Counted from the first letter of the stretch, positions 22,926 to 32,683 are shown. The stretch is 64,000 bases of DNA from an uncultured Clostridia bacterium (GCA_934633695.1 CAKTYT010000005.1:10890-74889), one strand, 5' to 3'. The notes: generated by a model not told the origin, from the letters alone. Numbers and translations: made by a program.

Positions 22926-24317
22926 ATGACTAATGAGCCGTTGACCCCAGGTAAGAACAAAATGGGTACCATGCCGATAGGCAAACTTATGTTTAACATG
23001 TCTGTGCCGATGGTTATCTCCATGCTTGTACAGGCACTCTACAATGTTGTTGACAGTTATTTTGTTGCAAAAATCAGCAATGATGCGCTTACATCGGTGT
23101 CGCTTGCATACCCGATACAGATGCTCATGGTTTCCGTTTCTGTCGGAACGGGTATCGGTATCAATTCATATATGTCCAGAAGACTCGGTGCAGGCGATAT
23201 TGATGCTGCAAACAAGGGAGCAAGCAACGGTCTTATGCTGCTCATTCTCTCTGCAGTGCTTTTCGCAGTGCTGGGTTTCTTTATAGAACCTTTCTTCAGG
23301 CTCTTTACAGATGAACCGCATCTCATTGAAATGGGCGTAGAATATCTCAAAATCTGCATGGTCTTCGGATTGGGTGTTTTCGTTCAGATCGGTTGTGAAA
23401 AGATCCTTCAGTCAATGGGAAAAACTTCCCTTTCAATGCTTACCCAGCTTGCGGGTGCAGTGGTGAACATTATTCTTGATCCCATGATGATTTTCGGTAT
23501 TGGGCCATTCCCGGAGCTCGGTATCGCAGGTGCTGCATATGCAACTGTCATCGGTCAGTGGGTGGGCATGGCGGCGGCACTGCTCCTGGTTTTCGGAAAA
23601 AAACACGAAGTTACAGTTTCTTTCAGGGACTTCCGTCCCTGCGGAAAAACCATTGCGGAAATTTACCGCGTGGGTGCTCCCTCTATCATCATGCAATCCA
23701 TAGGTTCCGTGATGAACATCGGAATGAATGCGATTTTCTCAAGAGTACTGCTCAGCAAGATCGGCGTTGCGGTCATGGGCGTTTACTTCAAAGTGCAGTC
23801 AGTCATCTTTATGCCTCTGTTCGGCGTAACGAGTGCAAGCATGTCCATTTTTGCCTACAACTACGGTGCAAGGAACAGACTCCGCTTTTCGAAGGCGTGG
23901 AAGGTCACTCTTGTAACTGCTCTCGTGATCATGTGTGTGGGAACGCTCCTCTTCCAACTCTTCCCGGAGCAGATAGTTTCGCTCTTTGACCCCGAGAATG
24001 CAATTACCGGCAGCGGTGCGGCGGCATTCAGGATTGTATCACTGCACTTCCCGATCGCTGCAATTTCAATAACGATGTCTGTCACGTTTCAGGCGATCGG
24101 CAAGGGCATCAACAGTATGATAATGTCAATTATCCGCCAGCTTGGCGTACTTCTTCCCGCTGCTCTCATCCTTGCTCTCGTCTTCAGGTCAATGGATTCC
24201 GTATGGTGGAGCTTCTTCATTGCCGAATTTTCGGCGGTTATTTACGGTCTTCTCAATCTCTCGCATACTTGGAAGGCGGAAATAAAGCCTATGCCGGACG
24301 GGGAACCTGTCGACTGA
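22926..24317 (+). CDS. MATE family efflux transporter
   Basis: A 463-residue, 12-helix multidrug and toxin extrusion protein that exports organic cations or drugs in exchange for Na+ or H+. It has the pseudo-twofold MATE layout. In the first half, LMFNMSVPMVISMLVQALYN and the VDSYFVAKISNDALTSVSLA segment are visible. In the second half VGAPSIIMQSIGSVMNIGMN repeats the pattern, with VYFKVQSVIFMPLFGVTSA following. The length is typical. The substrate is unknown. It has its own promoter and terminator, and a GGAGGAAT ribosome binding site. Confidence 0.92.
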   Translation: MTNEPLTPGKNKMGTMPIGKLMFNMSVPMVISMLVQALYNVVDSYFVAKISNDALTSVSLAYPIQMLMVSVSVGTGIGINSYMSRRLGAGDIDAANKGASNGLMLLILSAVLFAVLGFFIEPFFRLFTDEPHLIEMGVEYLKICMVFGLGVFVQIGCEKILQSMGKTSLSMLTQLAGAVVNIILDPMMIFGIGPFPELGIAGAAYATVIGQWVGMAAALLLVFGKKHEVTVSFRDFRPCGKTIAEIYRVGAPSIIMQSIGSVMNIGMNAIFSRVLLSKIGVAVMGVYFKVQSVIFMPLFGVTSASMSIFAYNYGARNRLRFSKAWKVTLVTALVIMCVGTLLFQLFPEQIVSLFDPENAITGSGAAAFRIVSLHFPIAAISITMSVTFQAIGKGINSMIMSIIRQLGVLLPAALILALVFRSMDSVWWSFFIAEFSAVIYGLLNLSHTWKAEIKPMPDGEPVD

Positions 24318-24347
24318 AGCTGTAATGCCACCCAATAGCAATAACAT

Positions 24348-24375
24348 CCGCTGAGCAAATGCCCGGCGGTTTTTT
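24348..24375 (+). terminator. terminator after the MATE gene
   Basis: CCGCTG (24348-24353) pairs with CGGCGG (24364-24369), one G-T pair included, followed by TTTTTT. Between here and greA (24673) I see no gene, only the greA promoter. Confidence 0.65.
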
Positions 24376-24505
24376 CATCATTCAATTGTGGAAAACGCGG
24401 ATAAATACAGGGCAAAACACGAAGAAAGTCCCGAAAACACGCTGCATTATCCGCAGTTCAGCAAAGAAAAATCCATTTTACGTTACTTTTGTCGAACGAA
24501 TGGGA

Positions 24506-24534
24506 TTGACAGGCAGGACAATTCACCTTATAAT
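24506..24534 (+). promoter_or_regulatory. consensus sigma-A promoter of greA-lysS
   Basis: A perfect TTGACA (24506-24511), an exact 17-bp spacer and a perfect TATAAT (24529-24534). The resulting leader to greA is about 130 nt. Confidence 0.9.
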
Positions 24535-24672
24535 AAGCTGAATGTTTGTGCAGGCAGATTTTACTGCATGAACACTTATGTTTTTATCAACTCGCCCGCA
24601 ATGGCCGAGTTTGCGTCAAGGACTCATTTTTGAGCGACCGTGCGCTCGATAAATTATTCAAGGAGGCATAAT

Positions 24673-25149
24673 ATGGCTGATGCAGTACATCTTACCAGAG
24701 AGGGTCTGAAAAAACTTGAAGAGAGACTCGAATATCTGAAAACTACACGCAGGGCAGAGATCACGGACGATATCGCCGTTGCCCGTTCCTTTGGTGACCT
24801 CAGCGAAAACGCTGAATACGATGCGGCAAAAAACGAGCAGACAAATAATGAGCATGAAATCAACGAGCTTGAAATCATGATAAAAAACGCCGTCATCATC
24901 GAAGAAACTCATGCGGACGCAGATACTGTCAGCATGGGTTCACTCGTCCGCATCAGGTTTATTGATATGGGCTTTGAAGACGAGTACAAGCTTGTCGGCT
25001 CTGCCGAGGCAGATATGGATGCAAAACCCAAACGCATTTCAAACGAATCTCCGATAGGCGGCGGCATTCTCGGCAGAAAGCTCGGCGAAAAGGTTGAGAT
25101 CATGACTCCGGGCGGCATGACAAAAGTCGAAATTCTTGCAATTAACTGA
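24673..25149 (+). CDS. greA: transcription elongation factor GreA
   Basis: A 158-residue GreA of normal length. The N-terminal coiled coil includes LTREGLKKLEERLEYLKTTR and ends at the acidic tip DLSENAEYDAAKNEQ, whose carboxylates enter the RNA polymerase channel and stimulate cleavage of backtracked RNA. The C-terminal FKBP-like domain has ISNESPIGGGILGRKLGEKV. The frame is open 11 codons upstream, but AAGGAGG lies directly before the ATG at 24673. It is followed 48 bp later by lysS, a pairing common in Firmicutes. Confidence 0.97.
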   Translation: MADAVHLTREGLKKLEERLEYLKTTRRAEITDDIAVARSFGDLSENAEYDAAKNEQTNNEHEINELEIMIKNAVIIEETHADADTVSMGSLVRIRFIDMGFEDEYKLVGSAEADMDAKPKRISNESPIGGGILGRKLGEKVEIMTPGGMTKVEILAIN

Positions 25150-25197
25150 CAGGGAACATTCGGCACACATCCTCAACTTTGATGAAAGGTTATAACA

Positions 25198-26712
25198 ATG
25201 GAAGAAATTAAGAACACCAACGTTGCAGAAACTCCGGAAACCACCGGTGATGAGATGAATGAGCTGCTCAGGATCAGGCGTGACAAGCTCGCCGCCCTTC
25301 AGGAGGCAGGAAAGGATCCGTTTAGAATCGTTAAATTCGACAGGAATGCTTACAGCACCGACATCAAATCCGATTATGATGCTTACGCCGGCAAAGAGGT
25401 TACTATCGCCGGCAGAATGATGGCAAAGAGAGTCATGGGTAAGGCCAGCTTTGCAACGCTGAGGGATGCAAAGGGAGATATTCAGACTTATATTCGCCGC
25501 GATGACGTTGGCGAAGAGAGCTATATCGACTTTAAAACCTACGATATCGGCGACATGCTCGGTGTTACGGGAACGGTGTTCACCACAAAAACGGGTGAAA
25601 TTTCCATTCACGCAACGCAAGTCACGCTGCTTTCAAAGTCTCTCCGTCCCCTTCCCGAGAAGTTTCATGGTCTTACCGATACGGATCTTAGATACCGCAG
25701 GAGATATGTCGACCTTATCATGAACCCCGATGTACGCGAAACCTTCATCAAACGCAGTAAAATCACCGCAGAGATCCGCAGGTATCTGAATGAACAGGGC
25801 TTTATCGAGGTGGAGACTCCCGTCCTCAGCACCGTTGCAAGCGGTGCGAATGCAAGGCCGTTCATAAGCCACTATAACGCACTGGACATGGATGTCTATA
25901 TGCGTATTGCAACAGAGCTTCCGCTCAAGATGTGCATTGTCGGCGGTCTTGAAAAGGTTTACGAGCTTGGACACCAGTTCCGCAACGAGGGTATGGATGC
26001 AACGCATAACCCCGAATACACCAGTCTTGAACTTTACCAGGCATATACGGATTACCATGGAATGATGGATTTGGCGGAAAATCTGCTTGCACACTGTGCA
26101 ATGAACGTTCTCGGTACGACAAAGATAAACTTCCAGGGCAACGAAATTGACCTCACCCCTCCCTTCCGCAGGCAGAGCATGAACGATGCTGTTCTTGAGC
26201 ATACCGGCGTTGATTTCTACGCCTGCAGCAGCGGCGAAGAGGCGATCGCAAAAGCAAAGACTCTCGGACTCGAAATTGAAGACAAAACGGCGTCGATCGG
26301 CAAGGTGCTGTTCGCCGCATTTGATGAGTTCGTTGAGAGCAAGCTCATTCAGCCGACTTTTATCATCGATTACCCGGTTGAAGTCTCCCCTCTCACCAAG
26401 CGTAAACCCGATAATCCCAATATTGTTGAAAGGTTTGAGCTTTTCATCGGCGGTGCGGAGTACTGCAATGCGTTTAGTGAGCTTAACGACCCCATTGACC
26501 AGCGTCAGCGTTTTGAACACCAGGCAATGGAAAAGGCAAAGGGTGACGACGAGGCGATGCCCATTGATGAAAACTTCATCATGGCTCTCGAGTACGGTAT
26601 GCCCCCCACCGGCGGCATAGGCTTTGGTATCGACAGGATTATGATGCTGCTCACAGACTCCCCCACTATCCGCGATGTGCTTCTTTTCCCGACAATGAAG
26701 CCGATTAAGTAA
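25198..26712 (+). CDS. lysS: lysine--tRNA ligase, class II
   Basis: A 504-residue class IIb aminoacyl-tRNA synthetase. An N-terminal OB-fold binds the anticodon ([20 protein letters not shown] near residue 65). Catalytic motif 1 includes [20 protein letters not shown] (about 185), motif 2 has [20 protein letters not shown] (about 260) and motif 3 has [20 protein letters not shown] (about 475). It charges tRNA-Lys. No T-box leader is seen before it; it is read from the greA promoter. The ribosome binding site is AAAGG. Confidence 0.97.
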   Translation: MEEIKNTNVAETPETTGDEMNELLRIRRDKLAALQEAGKDPFRIVKFDRNAYSTDIKSDYDAYAGKEVTIAGRMMAKRVMGKASFATLRDAKGDIQTYIRRDDVGEESYIDFKTYDIGDMLGVTGTVFTTKTGEISIHATQVTLLSKSLRPLPEKFHGLTDTDLRYRRRYVDLIMNPDVRETFIKRSKITAEIRRYLNEQGFIEVETPVLSTVASGANARPFISHYNALDMDVYMRIATELPLKMCIVGGLEKVYELGHQFRNEGMDATHNPEYTSLELYQAYTDYHGMMDLAENLLAHCAMNVLGTTKINFQGNEIDLTPPFRRQSMNDAVLEHTGVDFYACSSGEEAIAKAKTLGLEIEDKTASIGKVLFAAFDEFVESKLIQPTFIIDYPVEVSPLTKRKPDNPNIVERFELFIGGAEYCNAFSELNDPIDQRQRFEHQAMEKAKGDDEAMPIDENFIMALEYGMPPTGGIGFGIDRIMMLLTDSPTIRDVLLFPTMKPIK

Positions 26713-26719
26713 TAAATAC

Positions 26720-26762
26720 AAAAAGACCATGGCATTTTCAAAAATCGTGCCATGGTCTTTTC
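26720..26762. terminator. bidirectional terminator between lysS and the HAD gene
   Basis: AAAAGACCATGGCA (26721-26734) pairs perfectly with TGCCATGGTCTTTT (26748-26761) around a 13-nt loop. It serves the convergent lysS and mreC-mreD-PBP2-HAD transcripts. Confidence 0.9.
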
Positions 26763-26768
26763 TTTACC

Positions 26769-27416
26769 CTATTCTAAAAGCATTTTTTCAAGCTCCTGAA
26801 CGCTTTCTGCAACGGCAGCCGCACCGCTGCTGCGAAGCTCATCTTCACCGCCGTATCCGTAAGCAACACCGATGCAAGGGATTGAAAACTCGCCTGAGCC
26901 GGCAACATCATAACTGCGGTCCCCTACCATGACGGCATTTTCTCCGGAAAGGTCGGGGAAATTTGCCAGGATATGCATTATAACATCACGCTTTTCGGGA
27001 CGCATCTCACTGAGAGTGTTGCCAGCGACAAAATCAAAGTACTTGAGAATATCGAAGTGTTCGAGAATCTGTTCCGCAAACTCTTCGGGTTTACTCGTTG
27101 CAAGAATGATTTTTGAGCCGTTTGCCTTGAGTGCTGCTAGAAGGTGGTCGATGCCGTTGTAGATCTCATTTTCAAATAAGCCGCCATTCTGAAAGCGTTC
27201 ACGATAGTAGTTAAGGGCAAGAACGGCCTGCTCATCTGTAAAGTTATAGAACGTTTTGAAGGAATAGACGAGAGGGGGACCGATAAATTTATAGAGACTG
27301 CTCCTGTCCGAAACCTCAATGCCGAAGCGTGACAGTGCGTATATGACGCTGTTGGTGATGCCGAGAGCGGGATCGGTAAGCGTCCCGTCAAGGTCGAATA
27401 AAACATACTTGTACAT
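26769..27416 (-). CDS. HAD superfamily hydrolase (phosphoglycolate phosphatase-like)
   Basis: A 215-residue HAD subfamily IA phosphatase. Motif I is FDLDGTLTDP at residues 7-16 (nucleophile Asp), motif II is ILATSKPEE near residue 105, the motif III lysine is in RPEKRDV near 143, and motif IV is VMVGDRSYDV near 165. The helical cap after motif I is of the PGP/GmhA-like C1 type. The substrate cannot be set from sequence; phosphoglycolate or a nucleotide monophosphate is plausible. It follows the PBP2 gene by nine bases and ends the mreC operon. Confidence 0.87.
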   Translation of the reverse strand: MYKYVLFDLDGTLTDPALGITNSVIYALSRFGIEVSDRSSLYKFIGPPLVYSFKTFYNFTDEQAVLALNYYRERFQNGGLFENEIYNGIDHLLAALKANGSKIILATSKPEEFAEQILEHFDILKYFDFVAGNTLSEMRPEKRDVIMHILANFPDLSGENAVMVGDRSYDVAGSGEFSIPCIGVAYGYGGEDELRSSGAAAVAESVQELEKMLLE

Positions 27417-27425
27417 GGATACTCC

Positions 27426-29972
27426 TCACGGGGTCACATCGTCCGGTTTGGTGAGCGTTTCGGGCGAGGCGGCGTCGATTTTCTGAAAATAGTAGGTCAT
27501 GATGTCTTCAATTGCACCGGCAGAAGACGAACCGGAGTATCCGTTAGGGATACAAACGCAAATGGCAATTTCGGGGTTGTCATTCGGTCCGAATGCAACG
27601 AACCAACTGGAGTTTTGAATATCGATGGTTACGTTTCCGACCTGTGCTGAACCGGTCTTGCCGCTGATTTGTTCGAGGTAGCCGAGCTCAGCAAAACGCT
27701 GACTGAAGGATGTACCTGCCGTACCGCCGTCCTCGGGCGAAACGACGCCCGCCATGCCCTTGCGGATAGCCGTCCAGTACGATTCGGGAGCGTTTATTTC
27801 GTTGAAAACAGTGGGCTCAACTTTCAAAACGACTTCACCGTCCGGTGCGGTCACGCGGTCAACGATATGTGCATCGTAAACCGTGCCGCCATTTGCAATC
27901 GCAGCAACGTAGCGAACCGCCGCAACGGGGGTCACAAGCAAAATACTCTGACCGATGCCGGTACGAATGGTAAGGGTCGCTTTCCACTGGATTTCGTTGA
28001 GAAGACTGGTTATTTCCGTGACCCAACCCTTGGACCTTGAAATGCCGTCGGGAATGCCGAGTTCTTCACTGAGAATTCTCCGGACTTCGCTGCCCTTGCC
28101 GACGAGAGAGCCGTCCTGAAGCTGCATGAGCTTTTCTGCACAGGATTCAACTGCCGTCCGGTCGGCATCCACTCCTCTGATATGCTGATAGCCATTGAGA
28201 AGCTCGCAGAGCCTGTTGAATACAAGGGTCGGAATACTTGTGGATTGCTGATTGTGCGGCTTGGTATTGTCATAAAGGGCGGCCTGACCGCCGATGATGC
28301 CGGTCGTTTCGCCAACGAGTTCAATATTGGTCTTGTTTGCAAGTCCGAGCCGTTCCGCCCAGTCGGCAAGCTTATCGATACCGAGCCTGCTCGCAATTTC
28401 GCAGAAATAATAGTTGCATGAGTTTTTTAGTGCTTCGACAACCGTCTGGTCGCTGTGGTTTGCGGGGTTTCTCGTCCAACACTTAACAGGGTTTGAAAGA
28501 ATGAGTTCGCCAGTTTCGGGATTGCGTACAAAGTAGGGAGATTCATCGGATATCGTCTCATCAAGCTGAGTAACGCCTTCAATAAGCCCCGCAATGCCCG
28601 TACACATCTTGAATATTGAGCCCGGTGCAAGCTTCATGGATATGGCCTTGTTGAGTGTCGGTGTGGTTTCCTTCGCTTCATCGCTCGTGTAGAGTGCAGC
28701 GGCCTGATCGACACTCAACCCGTCAATAAACCAGTTCGGGTCAAACGTGGGATACGATGCCATTGCAAGGATATTGCCTGTATTTACGTCCATAACGACG
28801 ATAGCCCCCGTCTTTGCGGTTTTTATTGAGTCATACTCTGCATATTCGCCATCGTAATTGCCGTCGCCGTCCGGATCGATGAGTGCCATCTGCTTTCTAT
28901 TGATTTCGTCGATGATGTCTTCAAGTGCAGTTTCGACAACTGCCTGCATCGGAAGGTCAATTGTGAGAGTAAGATCGTTGCCGTCAGTTGGCGGAGTGAC
29001 AGACACGGTTTTGATGATTGCCTTGTTTGCATTTGTCTTTAAAACAATGCTGCCGTGGTGTTCTGAGGTACACCCGGTAAGGTAGGCTTCCATTGCTGCT
29101 TCAACGCCCGATGCACCGATGTAATCATCAGCGGAATAACCCATTTCGAGGTATTCCTTTGCATTGTCAGCATTCATTTTTTGGCAGTAACCGAGGATGT
29201 GAGCCGCAGTTTCACCGTAGGGATAAACCCTTCTCGTACTCTGTACAGTTTGTATGCCGGCAAGGTCTTTCATTTCAAGTTTTGCTACGACAGACATATC
29301 GACATTTTCGGCAATGGTTATGGGCTTGTAGCTCTGATAATCATTTAAAAGGACTTCCTGCCTGATTGAAATAACTTTGACTGCTTCCTCAAAGGGCAGG
29401 TCATCGGGAATAAACCAATTTTTGCAGAGTCTAAGATAAGCGTCCTGTGCCGATATCCACTGGCTCAAGTCATCAACCTCGGTATTGTCGGAGTTTTTCG
29501 GTATGTGAAAACCGCATGCGTTGCAGAAATTGCGGTATCTTGAGCGAATCGTCTTCTCATTTTCCGAACCCCAATCATAGTAAAAACCGCCTGTGTCGTC
29601 CATGCGGATGTAGGATGTGTCAATTGTATTTCCTCCGCCTTCTTCGATAATCGAAATGGCTTCAAGCAGTGCTTCGGTATAGATGGCACTGTAATAATCT
29701 GAACGGCTGTCACCGTCGCGGAGAAATTCAACGTTATAACAGGTCTCATCATAGGCGAGAACAAGACCATTCCTGTCGGAGATCGTACCGCGTCTTCCGC
29801 GGGTTGTAATTGTCCTGAGCGTTTCTTTATCTTCGTCCGAAAGGTATGCACCTCCGTTTACAATGGTGAGCTCGTAAAGCTTGGTCAAAAGCAGACTCAT
29901 CATCATGAAAAGCACCACGCCGAGAATAATAAATCGTGATATTGATTTTTTTTCCGTGTTTTTTTTCTTCAT
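27426..29972 (-). CDS. mrdA: penicillin-binding protein 2 (elongasome transpeptidase)
   Basis: An 848-residue class B PBP that cross-links peptidoglycan during side-wall elongation. One membrane helix lies at residues about 13-33, followed by the dimerisation/pedestal domain from about 55 (RRGTISDRNGLVLAYDE). In the transpeptidase domain the active-site SxxK is in APGSIFKMCTG near residue 453, SxN in LKNSCNYYFCE near 515, and KTG in ISGKTGSAQVG near 770. The span between SxN and KTG is unusually long and carries an extra segment of roughly 100 residues. It sits after mreC-mreD, the standard elongasome context, supporting PBP2 over PBP3/FtsI. The ribosome binding site is weak. Confidence 0.9.
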   Translation of the reverse strand: MKKKNTEKKSISRFIILGVVLFMMMSLLLTKLYELTIVNGGAYLSDEDKETLRTITTRGRRGTISDRNGLVLAYDETCYNVEFLRDGDSRSDYYSAIYTEALLEAISIIEEGGGNTIDTSYIRMDDTGGFYYDWGSENEKTIRSRYRNFCNACGFHIPKNSDNTEVDDLSQWISAQDAYLRLCKNWFIPDDLPFEEAVKVISIRQEVLLNDYQSYKPITIAENVDMSVVAKLEMKDLAGIQTVQSTRRVYPYGETAAHILGYCQKMNADNAKEYLEMGYSADDYIGASGVEAAMEAYLTGCTSEHHGSIVLKTNANKAIIKTVSVTPPTDGNDLTLTIDLPMQAVVETALEDIIDEINRKQMALIDPDGDGNYDGEYAEYDSIKTAKTGAIVVMDVNTGNILAMASYPTFDPNWFIDGLSVDQAAALYTSDEAKETTPTLNKAISMKLAPGSIFKMCTGIAGLIEGVTQLDETISDESPYFVRNPETGELILSNPVKCWTRNPANHSDQTVVEALKNSCNYYFCEIASRLGIDKLADWAERLGLANKTNIELVGETTGIIGGQAALYDNTKPHNQQSTSIPTLVFNRLCELLNGYQHIRGVDADRTAVESCAEKLMQLQDGSLVGKGSEVRRILSEELGIPDGISRSKGWVTEITSLLNEIQWKATLTIRTGIGQSILLVTPVAAVRYVAAIANGGTVYDAHIVDRVTAPDGEVVLKVEPTVFNEINAPESYWTAIRKGMAGVVSPEDGGTAGTSFSQRFAELGYLEQISGKTGSAQVGNVTIDIQNSSWFVAFGPNDNPEIAICVCIPNGYSGSSSAGAIEDIMTYYFQKIDAASPETLTKPDDVTP

Positions 29973-30006
29973 TAATTTTTACCGTCAGCTCTTAAGTTAA
30001 AGGAAG

Positions 30007-30501
30007 TCAGTAGGTATTTTTTGTACACTTGTGCTTTATAAACAGATAGCACAATGCTCCGGCGGCACCGGTGAGGGCAGTACAAGGGAGGATATGGGTC
30101 AGCATGAGACTGAAAAATCCAACCATATTCCTGCCCGTAAGTTTGCACACGGCAAACACAATGAGTTCGCGGACAAGTACTACAATTGCAGCGGCGGCAG
30201 CAGGTACGAGCCAATTATCTGCATAGAACTTTTCGTGGAAAAAACCGCCGCACAGTGCGGCAAGGCAGAAAAAAACGGAACTCGATCCTATGCCGATATT
30301 TGCCGTAATGTCAATAATAATTCCCAATGCAATGCCTGTAAGTGCTGCGGGAATACCACCGACAACTATTCCGAGAGGGAGAATGAGTGCAATCAGCATA
30401 TCGGGGGCGAAGCTCGCAATTCCGAGAATTTTAAAGAATACAGTGTCAAGGTACGCAGCGATTATGAACGCAATAATTATCGGGACTTTGCGGATGGCCA
30501 T
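30007..30501 (-). CDS. mreD: rod shape-determining protein MreD
   Basis: A 164-residue protein with five or six membrane helices and almost no soluble part. The segment LDTVFFKILGIASFAPDMLI near residue 18 and LTGIALGIIIDITANIGIG near 55 match the MreD pattern (the family has D-x-x-x-G near the third helix). It is a membrane subunit of the elongasome that works with MreC, RodA and PBP2. Its start overlaps the mreC stop by one base, so translation is coupled. Confidence 0.9.
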   Translation of the reverse strand: MAIRKVPIIIAFIIAAYLDTVFFKILGIASFAPDMLIALILPLGIVVGGIPAALTGIALGIIIDITANIGIGSSSVFFCLAALCGGFFHEKFYADNWLVPAAAAAIVVLVRELIVFAVCKLTGRNMVGFFSLMLTHILPCTALTGAAGALCYLFIKHKCTKNTY

Positions 30502-31340
30502 CAGTTGCTCCCTCCGATATCGATAATAATTGCAACTTCTTCAATATGGACAAAATCGACCGCCGGAAGTATGACAGCAGATGTGCCCGTGCTGCCGGAG
30601 AGCACTTCGGAGACTGTCCCGACGAGAAGTCCCTTGGGATAGACATCGCCTATGCCGCTGGTGATTATGACATCGCCCGGAGAAAGGTCGGCTCTGTCCG
30701 AGGGAAGATAGTAAAGCTCCATATCGGGCTGAGAAACAGAGGGGTCAAGCAGACCGCGAACCATGCAGTTGTCGCGTGTACGCTCTACCATAACCGGTAC
30801 GGTCATGCTCGAGTCGATCACGGCGGTGACTTTGCACCACGTTGAACCGACTTCACTCACCTTCCCAACGAGTCCATCGGAGCTTACGACTGCCATATCG
30901 ACGGCGACGCCCGCATTTCTGCCAACGTTGAGAGTAAAGGTTCTGAACCATATTCCGGTAGATTTAGCAACGATTTTTGCCGTGCAGTATTTGTAATCGC
31001 CAAGCTCGTCAACATAGCCCAACAGCTCTTTGAGACGTGCATTTTCCTTCTCAAGCTCTTCAAGGCGGATCTTATCCTGCTCATATAGAGCAAGCTCTCC
31101 CCTGAGTTGTTCGTTGTCCTTATCCAGGTCTGTAGTGTTGAAAAGATTGCGGAAAAAATCAGCAATGCTTTCCGAGGCTCTCGAGGCGAACCCTTGAATC
31201 GGTGTAACAATGACGCCAATGGCGTTCTCTATACGTCCGGCAGTGCTGCTCCAACTTGATACGATAATGAGAACTGCAAGCAAAGCAACAGCAATGAACG
31301 ATATTAATAAAGGTCTGTTCCTGACCCCACCCTTTTTCAT
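30501..31340 (-). CDS. mreC: rod shape-determining protein MreC
   Basis: A 279-residue bitopic protein. A helix at about residues 10-30 is followed by a coiled coil (DLDKDNEQLRGELALYEQDK, about 72-91, with LEELEKENARLKELLGY after it). The double beta-barrel domain follows, starting at ARIVAKS-like text (TAKIVAKSTGIWFRTFTLNV near 120) with DGLVGKVSEVG near 162 and GDVIITSGIGDVYPKGL near 222. MreC is the outer scaffold that activates PBP2. It heads the leftward mreC-mreD-PBP2-HAD operon. mreB is not adjacent. The ribosome binding site is AAAGGAT. Confidence 0.93.
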   Translation of the reverse strand: MKKGGVRNRPLLISFIAVALLAVLIIVSSWSSTAGRIENAIGVIVTPIQGFASRASESIADFFRNLFNTTDLDKDNEQLRGELALYEQDKIRLEELEKENARLKELLGYVDELGDYKYCTAKIVAKSTGIWFRTFTLNVGRNAGVAVDMAVVSSDGLVGKVSEVGSTWCKVTAVIDSSMTVPVMVERTRDNCMVRGLLDPSVSQPDMELYYLPSDRADLSPGDVIITSGIGDVYPKGLLVGTVSEVLSGSTGTSAVILPAVDFVHIEEVAIIIDIGGSN

Positions 31341-31418
31341 AGCCGGTTATCCTTTCTTCGAGGAGAATCTGAGGATTATTCAATGCAGAATGCGATTGCA
31401 TAAACCTCCACGCATAAT

Positions 31419-31447
31419 ATTATACGCATGCCAAGGGGCATTTTCAA
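31419..31447 (-). promoter_or_regulatory. sigma-A promoter of the mreC operon
   Basis: Read leftward: TTGAAA (31447-31442), a 17-bp spacer and TATAAT (31424-31419), 79 bp before the mreC ATG. The spacer contains a small inverted repeat (TGCCCCTTGGCA) that could bind a regulator. Confidence 0.75.
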
Positions 31448-31686
31448 GGTGAAACTTCTGTTTTCTGCACTCAACCGCAGTTTTGTGCCGAAATGAGAAA
31501 TTTTCAACTGTCGTACATAAAAATAGGAAACGTCAACCATACGTCGAACATGCGTAGTATTTTGGACACTGAATATTTTTTTCTTGACAATGGGGGAAAA
31601 TCGAGTTAAACTCATGGATTGTGCCGCAAGAACGGCAGAATCTGCAAAAAAACGTGCGAAACGGTCAAAAAAATTCGATTTTTGTG

Positions 31687-31715
31687 TTGACAATAATATA
31701 GTATCGTGATATAAT
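31687..31715 (+). promoter_or_regulatory. consensus sigma-A promoter of the GntR-family gene
   Basis: A perfect TTGACA (31687-31692), a 17-bp spacer and a perfect TATAAT (31710-31715). The leader to the ATG at 31825 is about 100 nt. The rest of the 31341-31824 gap shows no gene. Confidence 0.88.
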
Positions 31716-31824
31716 AGGGTCGGTTGTTTATGTACAACTGAGCGTAGGATAACGTGCCCTTTGTAAACCGAACGTTTATGGTGCAGGCATAACAGTAACA
31801 GGAAAAAGAAAGAGAGAAAAGATT

Positions 31825-32496
31825 ATGCAGCTTAAAGACATTGCAGAAGAAATGCAGCAACGCTCAATGGCAGCACGCGACTGGGTTTTCCAGGTTCTGC
31901 GTACCGCAATTATCCGCGGAGTTCTTCCCGGAGGAATGCCCCTCAGGCAGGACGAAATTTCAGCACAGCTCAGCGTCAGCCACATCCCCGTAAGGGAAGC
32001 TTTCCGTCAGCTTGATGCACAGGGTCTTGTCCGTATTTACCCCAACAGAGGTGCAGTCGTAACCAAGCTCACTCGTGACGAGCTTGAAAACGCAATGGAT
32101 ACACGCATTATCCTTGAAATGGGTGCGATTCGTGCGGCGATCCCTCTCATGACTGACAAATTTATTGAAAAAGCAGCGGCTATTCTTGAGGAAACCGAAA
32201 CAGAAACCGATGCAAATAAGCTTGAAGATCTTAACCTTCAGTTCCACTTTGCACTCTATGAAGCAACGGGCAACACCTTCCTTCTCCAGCTGATCGAACA
32301 GCTCCATGCAAATGTTGACCGCTATGTCCGCCCCTACTACTCCGCAATGGAAGTCAGCAGCCAAACAAAGGGCGAGCACTACAAGCTTCTTGATGCATGT
32401 AGAAGCGGTGACAGCGAATATGCTGCGGCGATTCTCCGTACGCACCTTGAAAAGACCAAGGTTCTTTCGCTCAATTCGCCGATTCTTCAGAGCTGA
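31825..32496 (+). CDS. GntR family transcriptional regulator, FCD (FadR-C) type
   Basis: A 223-residue regulator. The N-terminal winged helix has AARDWVFQVLRTAIIRGVLP, LRQDEISAQLSVSHIPVREA and FRQLDAQGLVRIYPNRGAVV (about residues 15-80). The C-terminal all-helical FCD domain covers about 90-220, with the metal-binding His and Asp pattern FHFALYEATGN near 150. Such proteins sense carboxylic acids, often through a metal. No catabolic genes adjoin it, so the effector and targets are unknown; the next gene is a degV. An inverted-repeat terminator follows. Confidence 0.9.
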   Translation: MQLKDIAEEMQQRSMAARDWVFQVLRTAIIRGVLPGGMPLRQDEISAQLSVSHIPVREAFRQLDAQGLVRIYPNRGAVVTKLTRDELENAMDTRIILEMGAIRAAIPLMTDKFIEKAAAILEETETETDANKLEDLNLQFHFALYEATGNTFLLQLIEQLHANVDRYVRPYYSAMEVSSQTKGEHYKLLDACRSGDSEYAAAILRTHLEKTKVLSLNSPILQS

Positions 32497-32524
32497 TTAA
32501 TCTTAGATGACCTTGAATAGAATA

Positions 32525-32548
32525 GGGCGTAGAGCATACGCCCTTGTT
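32525..32548 (+). terminator. terminator after the GntR-family gene
   Basis: GGGCGTA (32525-32531) pairs perfectly with TACGCCC (32537-32543) around GAGCA, followed by TTGTTTGT. Confidence 0.7.
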
Positions 32549-32654
32549 TGTGTACATTCAATTTTATTTGAACGGAGTATTATAAAATGGGCATTATAAT
32601 GTGATCTCCCCCGTTCAGGCAAAGCTCCTTTAAAAATTTGCCGCTCAATTTCTC

Positions 32655-32683
32655 TTGACAAACACGCAAGATTAGTATATCAT
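32655..32683 (+). promoter_or_regulatory. sigma-A promoter of degV (first copy)
   Basis: TTGACA (32655-32660), a 17-bp spacer and TATCAT (32678-32683). The ATG at 32786 is about 100 bp downstream. Confidence 0.72.

Noticed and set aside
25150..25197. T-box leader before lysS
   Set aside because: The 48-bp gap is too short, and no T-box or specifier loop sequence is present; lysS is read from the greA promoter.
25633..26730. Leftward 365-codon ORF opposite lysS
   Set aside because: Shadow of lysS; its composition is unlike a real protein and it lacks a ribosome binding site.
31376..31860. Two leftward ORFs of 80-105 codons in the mreC/GntR gap
   Set aside because: They overlap the consensus promoters of both flanking genes, have poor composition and no convincing ribosome binding site.
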